This document shows, one piece after another, positions 13,185-24,147 of a DNA stretch of 64,000 bases. The translations under genes were made by a program, and so were the position numbers. The first letter of the stretch is position 1. Every line of letters begins with the position of its first letter. The notes below the pieces were generated by a model that saw only the letters and a list, made by a program, of their open reading frames with translations, did not search any database and had not been told where the DNA came from. This DNA is from Sipunculus nudus (Eukaryota > Annelida > Sipuncula > Golfingiida > Sipunculidae): the NCBI GenBank assembly GCA_026874595.1, contig CM049307.1, positions 80,206,643 to 80,270,642 on the forward strand. Direction: 5' to 3'.

Positions 13185-14041
13185 CCAACCAAGTTTCGGA
13201 GGTCACCGTAAGGTCGCCGTAGATTATGTGAGTACAAACAACGTGAGATAAAAAAAAATCACACGGAGAGCGTACGGTCTCGAAAACCACGGCAAGCCGC
13301 CGGGTTGAAAAAACCGTACGGCGCCCGGTGTATATGTGAGCTAGGCATAAGTCTACGGCTGCATCCCACTGTTGACTTGACCTCCCCTCCCCACTGCTCC
13401 GGGCCACCTTTTAACTAGTGATCGATATGTCTTGGGGTCGATTTGTCCTGCTCAGCCCATATGCAGGCTTAATGGGAAAGCTGTGCCCCACAGCCGTGTA
13501 TCACTCACATAACGAGTGCGTCTTGGGGGGGGGGGGGTCCCTGGGTGTTATGATCCAGCATTGGGGCTGATTACACATCCAGGACCCGCAGGTGCGGTAG
13601 ACATCGGGCCTGGGTGACAACTGGATACTAAATAAAAATGATAGGAAGCGAGTGCTACCGCCCTTTCAAGTAGTCACAAACCGTAATGGAAACTTTGCAG
13701 ATGTACATATACTTAGTTTAAGAATTAGATAAGTCAGCATTAAAAAAATATAAAAAAGGAATAAAACCGGATGTTTGCACGTTATACCAGAGCCCACTCA
13801 TGAATGGAAGGTGTATATAGAATGACGAGTTCTTTCTTTTAGAGTGATGGGGCAGCAATAGAGAACTCTATACGCAGCAGTAAAAAAATATCTTTCTGTG
13901 CGTTTAGAAGGACCACAAAGACACCAGCACTCTGATATACAATTTTAAAGTGATATCAGGATGACAGGTTCAACATCAAAAGAACAAATCATTTACTTGA
14001 TAAAAATTCTGATTAGAATGTTCCATATGAATGGAAAAGTA

Positions 14042-14042
<1 letters not shown>
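13185..14042. other. No gene recognised
   Basis: The first ~170 bases are CpG-rich with CGTACGG words like the neighbouring repeat. The rest is AT-rich spacer with a poly-G run near 13526. Confidence 0.45.

Positions 14043-14111
<69 letters not shown>
14043..14111. repeat. (TA)n microsatellite
   Basis: About 69 bases of pure TA repeat, among the longest in the window. Confidence 0.95.
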
Positions 14112-14113
<2 letters not shown>

Positions 14114-14329
14114 TCCTAAGTAGAATCCTGTGCTTGCACACTGTTAGAAAAAGTGTATTTTTTATAGGTATGAAAAGGGTTTTTTTAAGTGTCCAAATAC
14201 AAACACCCTTCTTAAGGTATTTTGAAATACCTTTTATAAAATACCTTATTAAAGGTATTTCAAAAATAAAATGCAGATTCATATCTGTAATTTCTGCAAT
14301 TATCGGAATATGTCCCAAAAACTGACGAG

Positions 14330-14480
14330 AGAGTCTCACTCTTAGTGCCCGCTGATATTTTCCTCTCTCCCGGCTCCAAACACAGCCCCTATTTATAGCC
14401 TTATATAGCCGAAGTCCAGAAACTTCCATTCCGGAACCTTCTAGACTACACCGAACTTTTAGAACACAACGAACGTGCTG
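14330..14480 (-). mobile_element. LTR-like fragment (promoter/R segment)
   Basis: On the - strand this reads TATAAATA, then GGGGCTGTGTTTGGAGCCGG, GAGAGAGGAAAATAT and CAGCGGGCAC. The order and wording closely parallel the TATA/R region of the Gypsy LTRs at 36014-36783 and 41756-42325. It is probably part of a diverged solo LTR of a related family. Outer boundaries were not found. Confidence 0.45.
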
Positions 14481-15200
14481 TGTTTTTAATCTCTGTGAGC
14501 AAGCCAGATATCAAAAAGTGCGGTTCCCATAGCAACGCACATGGTTTGCGCCTATCACGAATCAGAATGCCGGGCGCATAATAAAAAGATACACGTAACA
14601 CAGCCCATACGGGATCGACCATGTGATGCTTTTATAGGCGCACGCGACGTGACGTCGTACCTTTCACAAAAGAATAAGTTCCAGTTAATGAAAAGAGTCC
14701 ACTGTTTGTCTGTTGTCTTCTGTGGTGTTACGCTTCCACTCTCTCCGTACGATTGTCCCCCTGTGTTCTTTGGTGTCCTCACAACCGGTAACTTGTAGCC
14801 GTCATCATCGTCACTACAGAACCACATTACAGTATGTATCAGTCAACAACGAACATGTCACATATTCTTTCCTGTATAAATCGTAATTGTGGGATGCCAA
14901 GAGGGCAGTTTATATGTTTTTATGATACATGATAAGTTGCTGCGGGATATTTGTTACGTGTAAATGTTATGATATTAATCCTTCCATGCCACAGCAAATT
15001 TTGCCGCTGTGTACAATAAGCTTGTGTGTACTGGTACTTAAGAAAATATAAGCATTATAAAAACAACCTTCACATCTGAACAATATTGTCAGACGAGCTG
15101 AAGAAATAAATGATAAGGAGCAGATGATTAATAAGTAGATTCATTATGGGCCTTGTTTGCTGAGACACCCCTTCCCGGAAAATAATTAAAGAATTCCGGT

Positions 15201-15248
<48 letters not shown>

Positions 15249-15464
15249 AAAACGTGCGCTGCCTCCATATGTAAGACTATAAAACTGGTGATATAAGAAT
15301 ACATGTTTCAGCTAACTCACATTAACATGCAAAAACATTTCATATTCACTGATATTGACATGGACTTTGTGTAGGGTCGCCTGATAATTTTAAGATCTCT
15401 CCTTATACAACTTTCATACAAAATTATTTATTAAATGACTATAAATACACTATATCAATCGTAT

Positions 15465-15507
<43 letters not shown>
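14481..15507. other. Spacer with (TA)n tracts
   Basis: TA tracts lie at about 15204-15245 and 15473-15507. No gene is recognised. Some of 14481-14830 may belong to the LTR-like fragment. Confidence 0.45.
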
Positions 15508-15511
<4 letters not shown>

Positions 15512-15621
15512 TTTATTCTGCTCTCCCTTCACAGATCAAGCACAGATGGGTTGGCTTTGAGCAGATGACATGTTATGACAACACAGTATCATTGAATAGA
15601 CGACATATTACGACAATCGTC

Positions 15622-15772
15622 ATGGACGGAAGGCGCGTAATCACATTGTGTCTCCTCATCTCCATGGTATTCGCGTGTTACGACAACGACGCTGAATTTA
15701 TGTTTACGCGTTTTATAATGATTAATGGTCCATATTCTGCACCAGATTTAGATCCCAAAGGAAAATTTCTTA
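15622..15772 (+). CDS. Candidate signal-peptide exon (very tentative)
   Basis: An ATG opens a frame whose first 18 residues look like a signal peptide: a basic start (DGRR), a hydrophobic stretch (ITLCLLISMVF) and Ala-Cys. A possible GTGAAG donor after 15772 would leave phase 1. That is the phase required by the first confirmed iGluR exon at 23907, which begins with two bases completing a codon. It could therefore be the first coding exon of a subunit lacking an amino-terminal domain. Nothing in the residues themselves shows homology to iGluRs. The distance is 8 kb, the donor is mediocre, and short hydrophobic frames occur by chance. Confidence 0.15.
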
Positions 15773-15885
15773 GTGAAGTCTTTCCATTAAAAACAGACCA
15801 CTTGTTTTCTTGTTTTTTTTTTTTATTTATTTATTTTTTTATTTCCCATATAATAGTGGATAATCAAACATGTACACCCCACTAA

Positions 15886-16605
15886 CAATTTTGCAACGTT
15901 TACGTCTGCGACTATATAAAAATCAGGATCCCGGCGGAGTATCCATCGAAGCTCAATCTACCGCTCTAGTTCCAGAAAAAAAATTTACATATAATGGCTA
16001 TTTAAGATCCTCAATTCAACTTTATAAATACTGTTTGTAAAGGAATCTTGATAGGCCAAAACAGGTTGGTTTCTAAGGTACCATGCATCAGTGTAGACTC
16101 CCGCTTCAAACATTTTGATTGTGATTTTTCAGTTTGATTTTACTCATATTGAGCTCCAGGGAATTGGACATTCAAGAAGTAAAATAATAAAAATTTCATG
16201 AAAATTTCCCTTTGCTGTTTTGTCTTTTCCTGACTTTACCAAACAAATTATGTTATTATCATGATGTCCCCCGATTATCTGAAAATAAATAGATGCAGAA
16301 AATTCGACATACAAAATAGTTATCTTAACACACAGATTTAAATTACTTAGTTGAGGAACAAGATGATTGAATATACTAGGACACCAACATTATCTTGTAT
16401 CCATTAACACTGTCTTCAAACAAACAATTATTCATAAAGAAACATTCAAGATAATATGAGCAACATTACGAACAGAATTCACAGAAATGCAGTAACACAA
16501 AATCTACATGGAATCAACTAATTTGATTTAGTAATTCAATTATGTAATGGTTTGGCCAGAAACATACAGACGCAAAATGATTTAATTTATTACAAATATG
16601 GCCTT
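15886..16605. other. No gene recognised
   Basis: AT-rich spacer. No repeat or coding signal was identified. Confidence 0.45.
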
Positions 16606-16848
16606 GGGTCTTGGAAGCAGTGAACACTTACCTCTTCAGGTAGTTATTCTCTCACTGCTTTGCAGTGATGAGGGACATGGCGTTACCACAAACATCATGG
16701 TGCGTTTACCGAGTGGATTCCGCTTGGTATGAGTATAGTATATTTGCCTTTTATATTGTATATTTGCCTTGTATATTGTGTATTTCTATAGTATATGTGT
16801 ATTTTTATCATATGTATACTACTGATATGTTCACTGCTTCCAAGATCC
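16606..16848. mobile_element. MITE with 18-bp terminal inverted repeats
   Basis: TCTTGGAAGCAGTGAACA at 16609-16626 is matched exactly in reverse complement at 16828-16845, enclosing ~240 bp without coding capacity. An internal CACTGC..GCAGTG palindrome lies near 16652-16666. No clear target-site duplication was seen, so the superfamily is unknown. Confidence 0.55.
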
Positions 16849-17099
16849 TATCACAAATCAGTTCAATATGCTAAATGAGCATCCTGGTGTATATCTTTGT
16901 ATTATATATAAAATTTAAAACAATAAATAACAATATATATATATATATATCACGGAATTTATTGCAGTCAGATTCACGGTGGTTCGGATTTCTTTGGATC
17001 ACTCTCACGATTTTGTGTTCGCTTCAGTGATGACGTAGTAAGACATTGTCGTATGAAGAACATGTTTTATCACATATACATATTTGTACACAATTAATT

Positions 17100-17285
17100 C
17101 AATGCTGATTATCAAAATATTATTTTGACAAAGATAAACAAAAATACAATAGGTGCTTGGTTAATACCATCCAATCTGACGCGTGTCGTGAGCGTTGTAG
17201 CCGCATAAGTGTGTTTTGAATTTGTCGCGAGCCTAGCGCGTGGCGCATGCGTGACGCGCGCGTTAGTCTTTTTAGGCTTCAGTTT
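17100..17285 (-). repeat. Partial copy of the CpG-rich Harbinger-like element
   Basis: In reverse complement this matches 60872-61070. Shared text includes gctgattatc, ttgttaatacc, tctgacgcgtgt, gttgtagccgc, gtgtgttttgaatttgtcgcg and the CGCGCGCGTTAGTCT end. It lies in opposite orientation to that copy. The start of a 220-residue open frame (17209-17871) falls in this repeat. Confidence 0.75.
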
Positions 17286-20168
17286 GACAGATGGCCCCCG
17301 ACGATGTATCCTTGAATGCTGGTCAGCTGGCAGGGCGTCACTGTCGGCGTTAATCGCACATAGTGATAGATTCCTAAGCACTGATAGAACTGCCATGATT
17401 ATCAAACGACCACTGCAGGCATATTTTAAAATAACTGAACGACAGACAGAACGGTCTGAGGAATGCAGTCAGAATTTTAATGAGTGGGCCCGGTTTCCCC
17501 TGGGATTCGGTCAGTTACATGGGTACAGAGCGGACTCGAACTGCGAGATAGTATTAATTTATGGACCCTTCGTCACCTCCACTAATTGCCTTTTTTTGTT
17601 CCATGTCTTATATTTCATTGAAAGAGGTAACAAAATGTGGTTGAAGGCATTGCGAGTGAAAAGTTTTATAAACAACAAAAATCATCCAGGCTTGATGATA
17701 AATACTTTCAAGATCCAAACAGTTCATATGAATGGTTTCGAAGAAATACCTCCGTCAATAGCTGTTCATATTATAGGGAAAATGTACGGAACTCTTGTAT
17801 GGCACGGGATGAGCGTAAAAGGGCGTTCCCACTTCCATGAATTGATCTCCGGTTGCGCTACCAACAGGTAACAAATTTCCGCGCGATTCGGCCCAGATAA
17901 CATGATGATGCATAAGTTGAATCAGACACGAAGCATTACCTAGCTGTTACGAGTTCATAACAATAAATCTGCAGTTTGTGTCAAAGGAGCCACTAGTTAC
18001 AACGAATAACAAAGAACCACCGAGCCTGCTACGAACATCATAGGCATTCGAAACGATATATAGCGAACACATGCGAGCTACGCATCAGTAAGCATTCTTG
18101 CGGTCCACTAGAAATAAGCTGCTACGCTTCATAACGTTATATGTTTGGGGGGGGGGGGGGGGCTATTTAAATGAGGCGTGAAAGAGGTTTGCATCACTCG
18201 GAGTCAAACTCTTGTATTCTTCACGTTATTTCACTGGCAAAATATGGACGAGCTTATACAAGGGCGTATAGGATATTAAGTGATCGTAAGATACACTGCT
18301 CATATGACGTTCACACGCTGGACATAGGACATTCACATTTTGCCTATTATAGTAGAATATCAAAATATAATATAATCAGCGTGGGTGTTAATATCCTTTG
18401 AGTGTGTGAATGTCACATGATGCGTGGGTGAATTCCCGATGAGGTCATATTTTCTGGGATATACCAGATATCAAGGTTGTGTTCAAACAGTGTATTTTTA
18501 TCCGTTTTAAAATTTCCATACCAAGAGTGATCTATTAAACATGCTTCTATCTTCACCTTGAGCAGTGTGTTAATGGAAACATGTGAGCCTTTTAGAACTG
18601 TTTGTGTCTGGCTGTGTTCGTGGATTTATCAGTTATCAAAATTGTGTGAAACACAACCTATTTTGAACTGTATTTCAGATATCTAATTTTCATACAAAGC
18701 GATACATCGCCCATATGCTTCCACATTTACATATTGTTTCTGGGACATTTAGATGCAGGTATGTGAGGCATTGTAAAACATAAACCGAGTGTGCGAGTCT
18801 GAAATGATTGTGTGTGAATGCCCTACGAGATGCTTGTGAGTGCTGTGTGCGGCGCCATGGGCACACAAGGATTGAAGGGGCCATATGCACGTAGATTGAC
18901 ATTGATTTTTGAAACGCGAAAGAATATATATTGATAATTATAAAGAATGAGAGCCTCTTTTAACAAATTATGTTAAAATATTCATTCATTTTTAATGTTA
19001 CAAAAGCTGGTTCAGGAGTGTCCAACCTGCATATTAGTCATTTTTGTTTCGCAGGAGCTCTTGATTGCTTTTAAACAGCAGAACTTGCCTGACGTCAGAA
19101 AGATCAGTTGATTGTTATAATAAACAATTATGATGATTACATTGGCTCATTTACTGTCATTTGGTAGTGGTAACTGCGGATAATTGTATCGATGTAAAGC
19201 AAATTCTGCATTATAGAGATGATATTCTTTGTGCAGCTGCAAACATAGGAGGGCGCACATGAATATTCAATGAGCATAGGGTTTGTGTATCAAGCAATTA
19301 CTTTTTAATCATCAGGGGATGGGCTGGTTTTATTATATGTTTTTCAAGTTGTTAACATTCCATATAAAAATATCTGAATTTATAAACGCTACATTAGAGT
19401 GTAATTTCTACTGGACTAAACTATGTTTATCCATGTTAAGACTGCGAAATCACGCTGTCACCGGGTACCTAACAGCAATGAAAATTATACTACTAACTGA
19501 ATATTCCTTTGTGTCGCAGATGTAATGTGTATGAAGATATTTTTGAGTAAGAGCTTGCAGAAATTAGAGGGGAATGGGGGGTTATGAGAAAAATGGCTTC
19601 GTATATGAACATACTATGTGGAGTTTCCGATTAGTAGCGTGTAGGGGGCAGTCATGAACGGATTCTCATGAAATTTCAGGGCATTTCGGGATTGGGCATT
19701 TCGGATTTTGGATCAAGCATATTCTCCCCATTCAGGGCTTTATCAGGTAATATTTACAAATGCACGAATGAACATTGGAATCTTGGCAAAAAATAAGTGA
19801 ATGCAGAAAAGGTCCAGCCTCATGCTCCGCGCAGTGTGGCCTGGCCATCTTTACAAGTCACGGTCGAGCACTCAGAACCTGCAAGTGACATTGTCTAATG
19901 GTTATCTGCAATATGGCTTGTGCACACCAGCAATTTCAAATAATAGCACAGCTGCAGAGTAACTCTAAGAGTTACATATATAACCTACGAAATTTAACAA
20001 TTCGTCAAAATGTTTTGAACCGACTCAAAGCTAAAATCGATGTCTTCGTATCGGGGGCCCCCATTCGTAGAAGTGTTATAATCATTGTGTTTCCACATTT
20101 ACGACTCGGTTGCCCATTGGTTGGACCTGTATCCAAAAGGTATCGTGTCTAGAATTAGTCAAACAGAT

Positions 20169-20171
<3 letters not shown>
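17286..20171. other. No gene recognised
   Basis: Nearly 3 kb of unique-looking spacer. Several open frames of 60-220 codons are present but show no domain, signal peptide or plausible exon boundaries. A poly-G run lies near 18147-18162. Confidence 0.4.

Positions 20172-20215
<44 letters not shown>
20172..20215. repeat. (TA)n microsatellite
   Basis: The TA tract directly abuts the TRIM-like element. Confidence 0.95.
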
Positions 20216-20219
<4 letters not shown>

Positions 20220-20371
20220 ACGAAGACATATTGCTCAGGGGAAAATACTGGGCCGATTTGGGATTCGAACCCATGTCGGTGGCGCAAATGTCCGGCGTTC
20301 CAACCGCTTCGCCAGAAAAGCTAACTTCACTAGCGAGACAGTTCGGTCCGCTTTTATGTCACCCCGTAACA
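20216..20371 (-). repeat. TRIM 3' LTR with tRNA-like A and B boxes
   Basis: On the - strand this LTR reads TGGCGAAGCGGTTGG (fits the Pol III A box, TRGCNNAGYNGG) and about 30 bases later GGTTCGAATCC (a perfect B box). The spacing and order fit a tRNA-derived internal promoter. An LTR with a tRNA-like promoter would be unusual. Alternatively, the unit is a tRNA-derived SINE that happens to be duplicated. Confidence 0.6.
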
Positions 20372-20470
20372 TATACCCTCTTAAGAGCGTTCTGCTATCA
20401 GAACAAGACTAATTATCCCAGGAGTCACACTTTGGTGAGTTTATTCCCTGGGCCACAAAGTTTACCGTCA

Positions 20471-20487
20471 TTCTGGACGAGCCCCCA
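20471..20487 (-). promoter_or_regulatory. TRIM primer-binding site, tRNA-Pro
   Basis: The - strand sequence TGGGGGCTCGTCCAGAA matches the complement of a tRNA-Pro 3' end in its first 13 bases. It sits 3 bases from the inner edge of the right LTR. Confidence 0.6.
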
Positions 20488-20490
20488 TTT

Positions 20491-20619
20491 TGTTACGAAG
20501 ACAAATTGCTCAAGGGATAAAAACTGGGCCGATTGTATACGGTGGCACTCCAACCGCTTCGCCAGAAAAGCAAGCTTCACTAGCGCAACAGTTCGGTCCG
20601 CTTATGTCACCCCGTTACA
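20491..20619 (-). repeat. TRIM 5' LTR, B box deleted
   Basis: Second LTR, sharing the TGTTACGAAGACA start, gggccgatt, ccaaccgcttcgccagaaaa and cagttcggtccgctt with the left copy. It lacks the ~30-base segment containing the B box. Confidence 0.6.
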
Positions 20620-20623
20620 ATAT

Positions 20624-20672
<49 letters not shown>

Positions 20673-22116
20673 GTACAACATTCGATTCAATCTGGCTATA
20701 TAGCTCAAAACCTCTCTCTCCCTAACACACACACACCCTCACACATAATCTTGCTTGTTGTATTAGCAACACATTCATACTTAAACAATCACACTATTCC
20801 TTTCAGTGACAAGGAAAAAATAACTTTGTATTAGTCTGTATATGTTTCAGGCATTTTTAATTGTAAACAATTTTTTTTGTGTTATTCTTTTCTAAAGCCA
20901 AACTCAGCTGTACAAAATCGGTTTACTTCGGCTTTATGAAACATCGGCGGCGCCTCCTGATAAACTCGGCTCGGCTTGTTCTTAGCTCTGCTGGCGGCGG
21001 CGTCTGGCTCTGCTTTATTTGTCATATACAAAACACCTGCAAGTTCCGTTTTATGTGTTATAAATCATCAGTTTTATAGTGGTACATACTTTAAAAAACT
21101 TTGGTATAACTGATTGCCAAACAATGAAGCTATTTAAAATCCACAATAACATCAACGGATCATCAAAAGGGATTAAAGGGTGAACATTGTAAAACAAATA
21201 CAAAATTAACAAAGTGTACACTGCATTAATCATGTGACCTGGTCGGTCATTGAAATGCAAACACCTCCTTATGAAATACCTGTAGTGTATATGTGTATGT
21301 ATTTCAATCCGTACGAATTAATATGTTTACCAAACTATTTTGTTTTATATTATATGCAATGTGATGCTGCATTCATGTGTAATCAATTTCCAAGTTAAAA
21401 ATCCAATCCTGTTACCTGCTTTTATTATTTCAGCAACATTTTACTAGTCCTTTTATCCGAGCCATAATCAACCTAGCTCTTTAACTAAACCATGTGGCAA
21501 CAAATGGTATTATACAGTGTTATACTTTATCTTTTATACATTATTAAAATATGGATGTGTTAATATCATAACTGGAAAAATATTAAGTGTATGTTTATAC
21601 CTTGACAACACAAGAGCATGGAAAATCATTTCAAGCGTTGACGGTTGCCCAGACACTACCATATTTATTTTTTTAATAGAATACATATACAAAGACAAGC
21701 ACGCAGTTTACAAATACATGTATGTATATATTTAATGTTAGAGTCTAGAGCCTAGCCTAAAATACGCTCTTTACAAAGCGCTTTACCTATAGACCTATTA
21801 CCTATATCATAAGCGCTGTTTGTTTTGACATCGTATCCTGAATCGCTACACCAGAGGGGAGCACTATATTTTGATTCAATCAGATTGGACCCCGTACTGG
21901 AAGACACTACCTTTATATGCAAACGCTTTACCAGCCAAACGAGGAATACACGGAGTCAATGTTGTTCATTTCTTTTTAGTGACAGCTCATCGGCCCAGCA
22001 ACCGTTTGAACAGGCCACAGGCTCAGAGAGGATGGCACCACATGTGGTTTGCACCGGTCCTTGGGCACATAGGATGCCCGGCCGGTGAGCTGTTATTCAA
22101 ACGAAATGTAACAACA
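20620..22116. other. No gene; (TA)n and CA-rich tracts
   Basis: A (TA)n tract at about 20627-20659 is followed by CA repeats. The rest is AT-rich spacer. Open frames at 21825-22119 show no recognisable domain. Confidence 0.45.
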
Positions 22117-22500
22117 TAGGCTCCGTGCACACCTCGCTGACTGTTTTCAGTTTTGCAGACAACAGATACATGGCGAAGCTAACATAGTCGTAATGTCATA
22201 ATCGAATCGGTCGATGATGCGAGAATGCAGAGGGAGCAATTAAAATTCGACTTTTCTTTACTAAGTGTAACCATAATAATGTCATGAAGCGGCGCTTCAG
22301 CGCAGCTATGGGCGGAGCCAGGATGCCTGTCGAGTGTTTGTTAGTTGGCATCTGCTTGTCACATCATACGCACGTTTTCAGCAGACAACCACCCGCCATC
22401 TGGTGTCTAAGTGTATCATAAACGGTCAAACCAGGCAGCGGGAAAATCAGTTGCTTCTTTAGAAGCGCAAGATTTCCGCTGCCTCGGGAGCGTAAGCCTA
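22117..22500 (+). repeat. Dispersed repeat R5 copy A
   Basis: Directly repeated at 62837-63200 with high identity. Shared blocks include cataggctccgtgcacacc, cgaatcggtcgatgatg, aattaaaattcgacttttc, ggcggagcca, gatgcctgtcgagtgttt and caaaccaggcagcggg. Function unknown, and no coding frame is conserved. Confidence 0.8.
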
Positions 22501-23167
22501 AAACCAGGTAGATACTTGCACACTACACAATCTGATGCCTTTCTTTTTAAATAGTAAATATTTACACTCTTATATTGGAACTATAGATATGGACATTATA
22601 CATGGGTAAAATTGAAGAATATAAAAAAAGTTCCAATTAAAAAAATGACAAGGGGAGGGTAGGGTTAGAGCAAAATATAGATTTTAATTTCATATGTAAA
22701 ATAATACAAAATTTTACATCTTTTTAATTGGCTTTATCATACAGACACATTGAGTCCATCTTCTAAAATCATCTCTGCAGTTTGAGTCCACTCTATCCAT
22801 GGAACAGGCCGACTCCCAGAGGAAAACGGGCTCACTTGATAAAATTTTGACTTCAGTCCTGAGCACGTTCTCCGTCTGCCATTCAATCATAATAATATGG
22901 CTACAGTGGTCTCTGGATAATTACAGCAGTTCTGTCAGTGCTTATGAAGCTTTCACTAATTAAGATTAACGCCTACAGTGGCGCCCTGCCAGTAACCAGC
23001 ATTCAGGGTAACGTCACCTGGGATCATCTGTCAAACCGAGCGAGCCAACGGGAATGTGACACGGCGCTTTCATGTACAGATTACCTAATCGCTGAAGCGG
23101 TCAAAAATCGTGAGAGTGATCTAAGGAAATCCGATACACCGTGAAACCGAGTGCAATAAATTCCCTG

Positions 23168-23168
<1 letters not shown>
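22501..23168. other. No confirmed gene
   Basis: Mixed spacer. An open frame at about 22938-23144 contains a stretch ([16 protein letters not shown]) vaguely like the helix before the end of an iGluR amino-terminal domain. It lacks convincing splice sites and is not annotated as an exon. Confidence 0.3.
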
Positions 23169-23217
<49 letters not shown>

Positions 23218-23242
23218 TGTCGATGTTTGTACATCATCCATT

Positions 23243-23306
<64 letters not shown>
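23169..23306. repeat. Two adjacent (TA)n microsatellites
   Basis: TA tracts at 23169-23214 and 23249-23306, separated by ~34 bases. Confidence 0.95.
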
Positions 23307-23307
<1 letters not shown>

Positions 23308-23309
<2 letters not shown>

Positions 23310-23452
23310 GTGGAACATCTCCTTACGGGCACCTCTGTACTAAGGCCACCTCCTATTTACAACCACTTACGGACAGTCCCTTGAAAGTAGGTCCCGAAAT
23401 CTATGACCTTCCTACTAAAGGCACCTCTCTGTTGCGGGCAAAATGTCAGGTC
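23308..23452 (+). mobile_element. Possible pogo/Tigger-like fragment
   Basis: It begins CAGTGGAACATCTCC and contains repeated 'tacgg(g)cacctctgta' and 'aaggccacctcc' phrases of the same style as 6175-6540. No transposase remains and only one end is seen. Confidence 0.3.
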
Positions 23453-23906
23453 CGAGATATATATATATATATACACATGTTACGTATCCTGGACAATAAA
23501 CTACAGATACTATGATTGTCATTGCTGTTTGTGTGTTGACTAAGAGAGCCTTTAGTTCTTTTATAATATAATGTTAAGCCAGAAATCACGAACAAACAAT
23601 ATGGCTTGGGACTGTATTACAACAACCGGTCCTTATTTTCTGTACATACTACATTGTTGGTTTCGTATATTAATTTCGTATAATCACAGGCAAAAATAAC
23701 TTAACACATTTGTAATGGTAGAAGTTATCCACGGCTATCGGGAATGGATAACTGGGTGTGCCGCCAGAAAAAAAAAATCTTAAACAATTACCTCAATGAC
23801 TGGACAAATACATAAAATTCTATTTAAGCACATTTAGTCAATAATAACTGAAATGAATGTCGTATGTTATAAATCAGTTTATGAATTTTTCGTTCATTTT
23901 TTACAG

Positions 23907-23980
23907 TTACCCGGAAATTGAGAATTAAGCGCCAGATCGACCCGATATCAAAGAGGAATTTCAAGTTCACCACAACGAGG
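23907..23980 (+). CDS. iGluR exon: linker into S1
   Basis: A 74-base exon between a tttttacag acceptor and a GTATGA donor. The first two bases complete a split codon; then 24 codons end in KRNFKFTTTR. This leads in phase 0 into AEPYFMTK of the next exon and reproduces the family pattern 'R.(L/F).V.T....EPY(V/F)M'. It is the most upstream exon I can support. The preceding exon must end in phase 1. Confidence 0.75.
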
Positions 23981-24080
23981 GTATGATCATTACCCCCCCC
24001 CCCATTACTTCAACATCAGATGTTTTTTTTTACATGTCACAAACGCTATAATAATTCAACTGAGTTTTCACGTCTGTTAC

Positions 24081-24147
<67 letters not shown>

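Larger units (their letters stand above)
20216..20619 (-). mobile_element. TRIM-like miniature LTR retrotransposon (~404 bp)
   Basis: Two direct repeats, 20216-20371 and 20491-20619, both begin TGTTACGAAGACA and end in a CCCCGT(A/T)ACA-type sequence, so they start TG and end CA like LTRs. The ~120-bp internal region carries, next to the right repeat, TGGGGGCTCGTCC on the - strand. That is complementary to the 3' end of tRNA-Pro, as expected of a primer-binding site. The 5' end of the element is therefore the right repeat. There is no coding capacity, as expected of a TRIM. It shares the tRNA-Pro primer and TGTTAC termini with the Gypsy element at 36-42 kb. Confidence 0.7.

Noticed and set aside
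17209-17871. 220-codon open frame on the + strand, the longest in the window
   Set aside because: It starts inside a dispersed CpG-rich repeat, has no recognisable domain or codon pattern, and no plausible splice structure. Treated as a chance frame.
22938-23144. Possible iGluR amino-terminal-domain exon
   Set aside because: A short phrase is suggestive, but the acceptor lacks a pyrimidine tract and the spacing to S1 is too short for a normal ATD.
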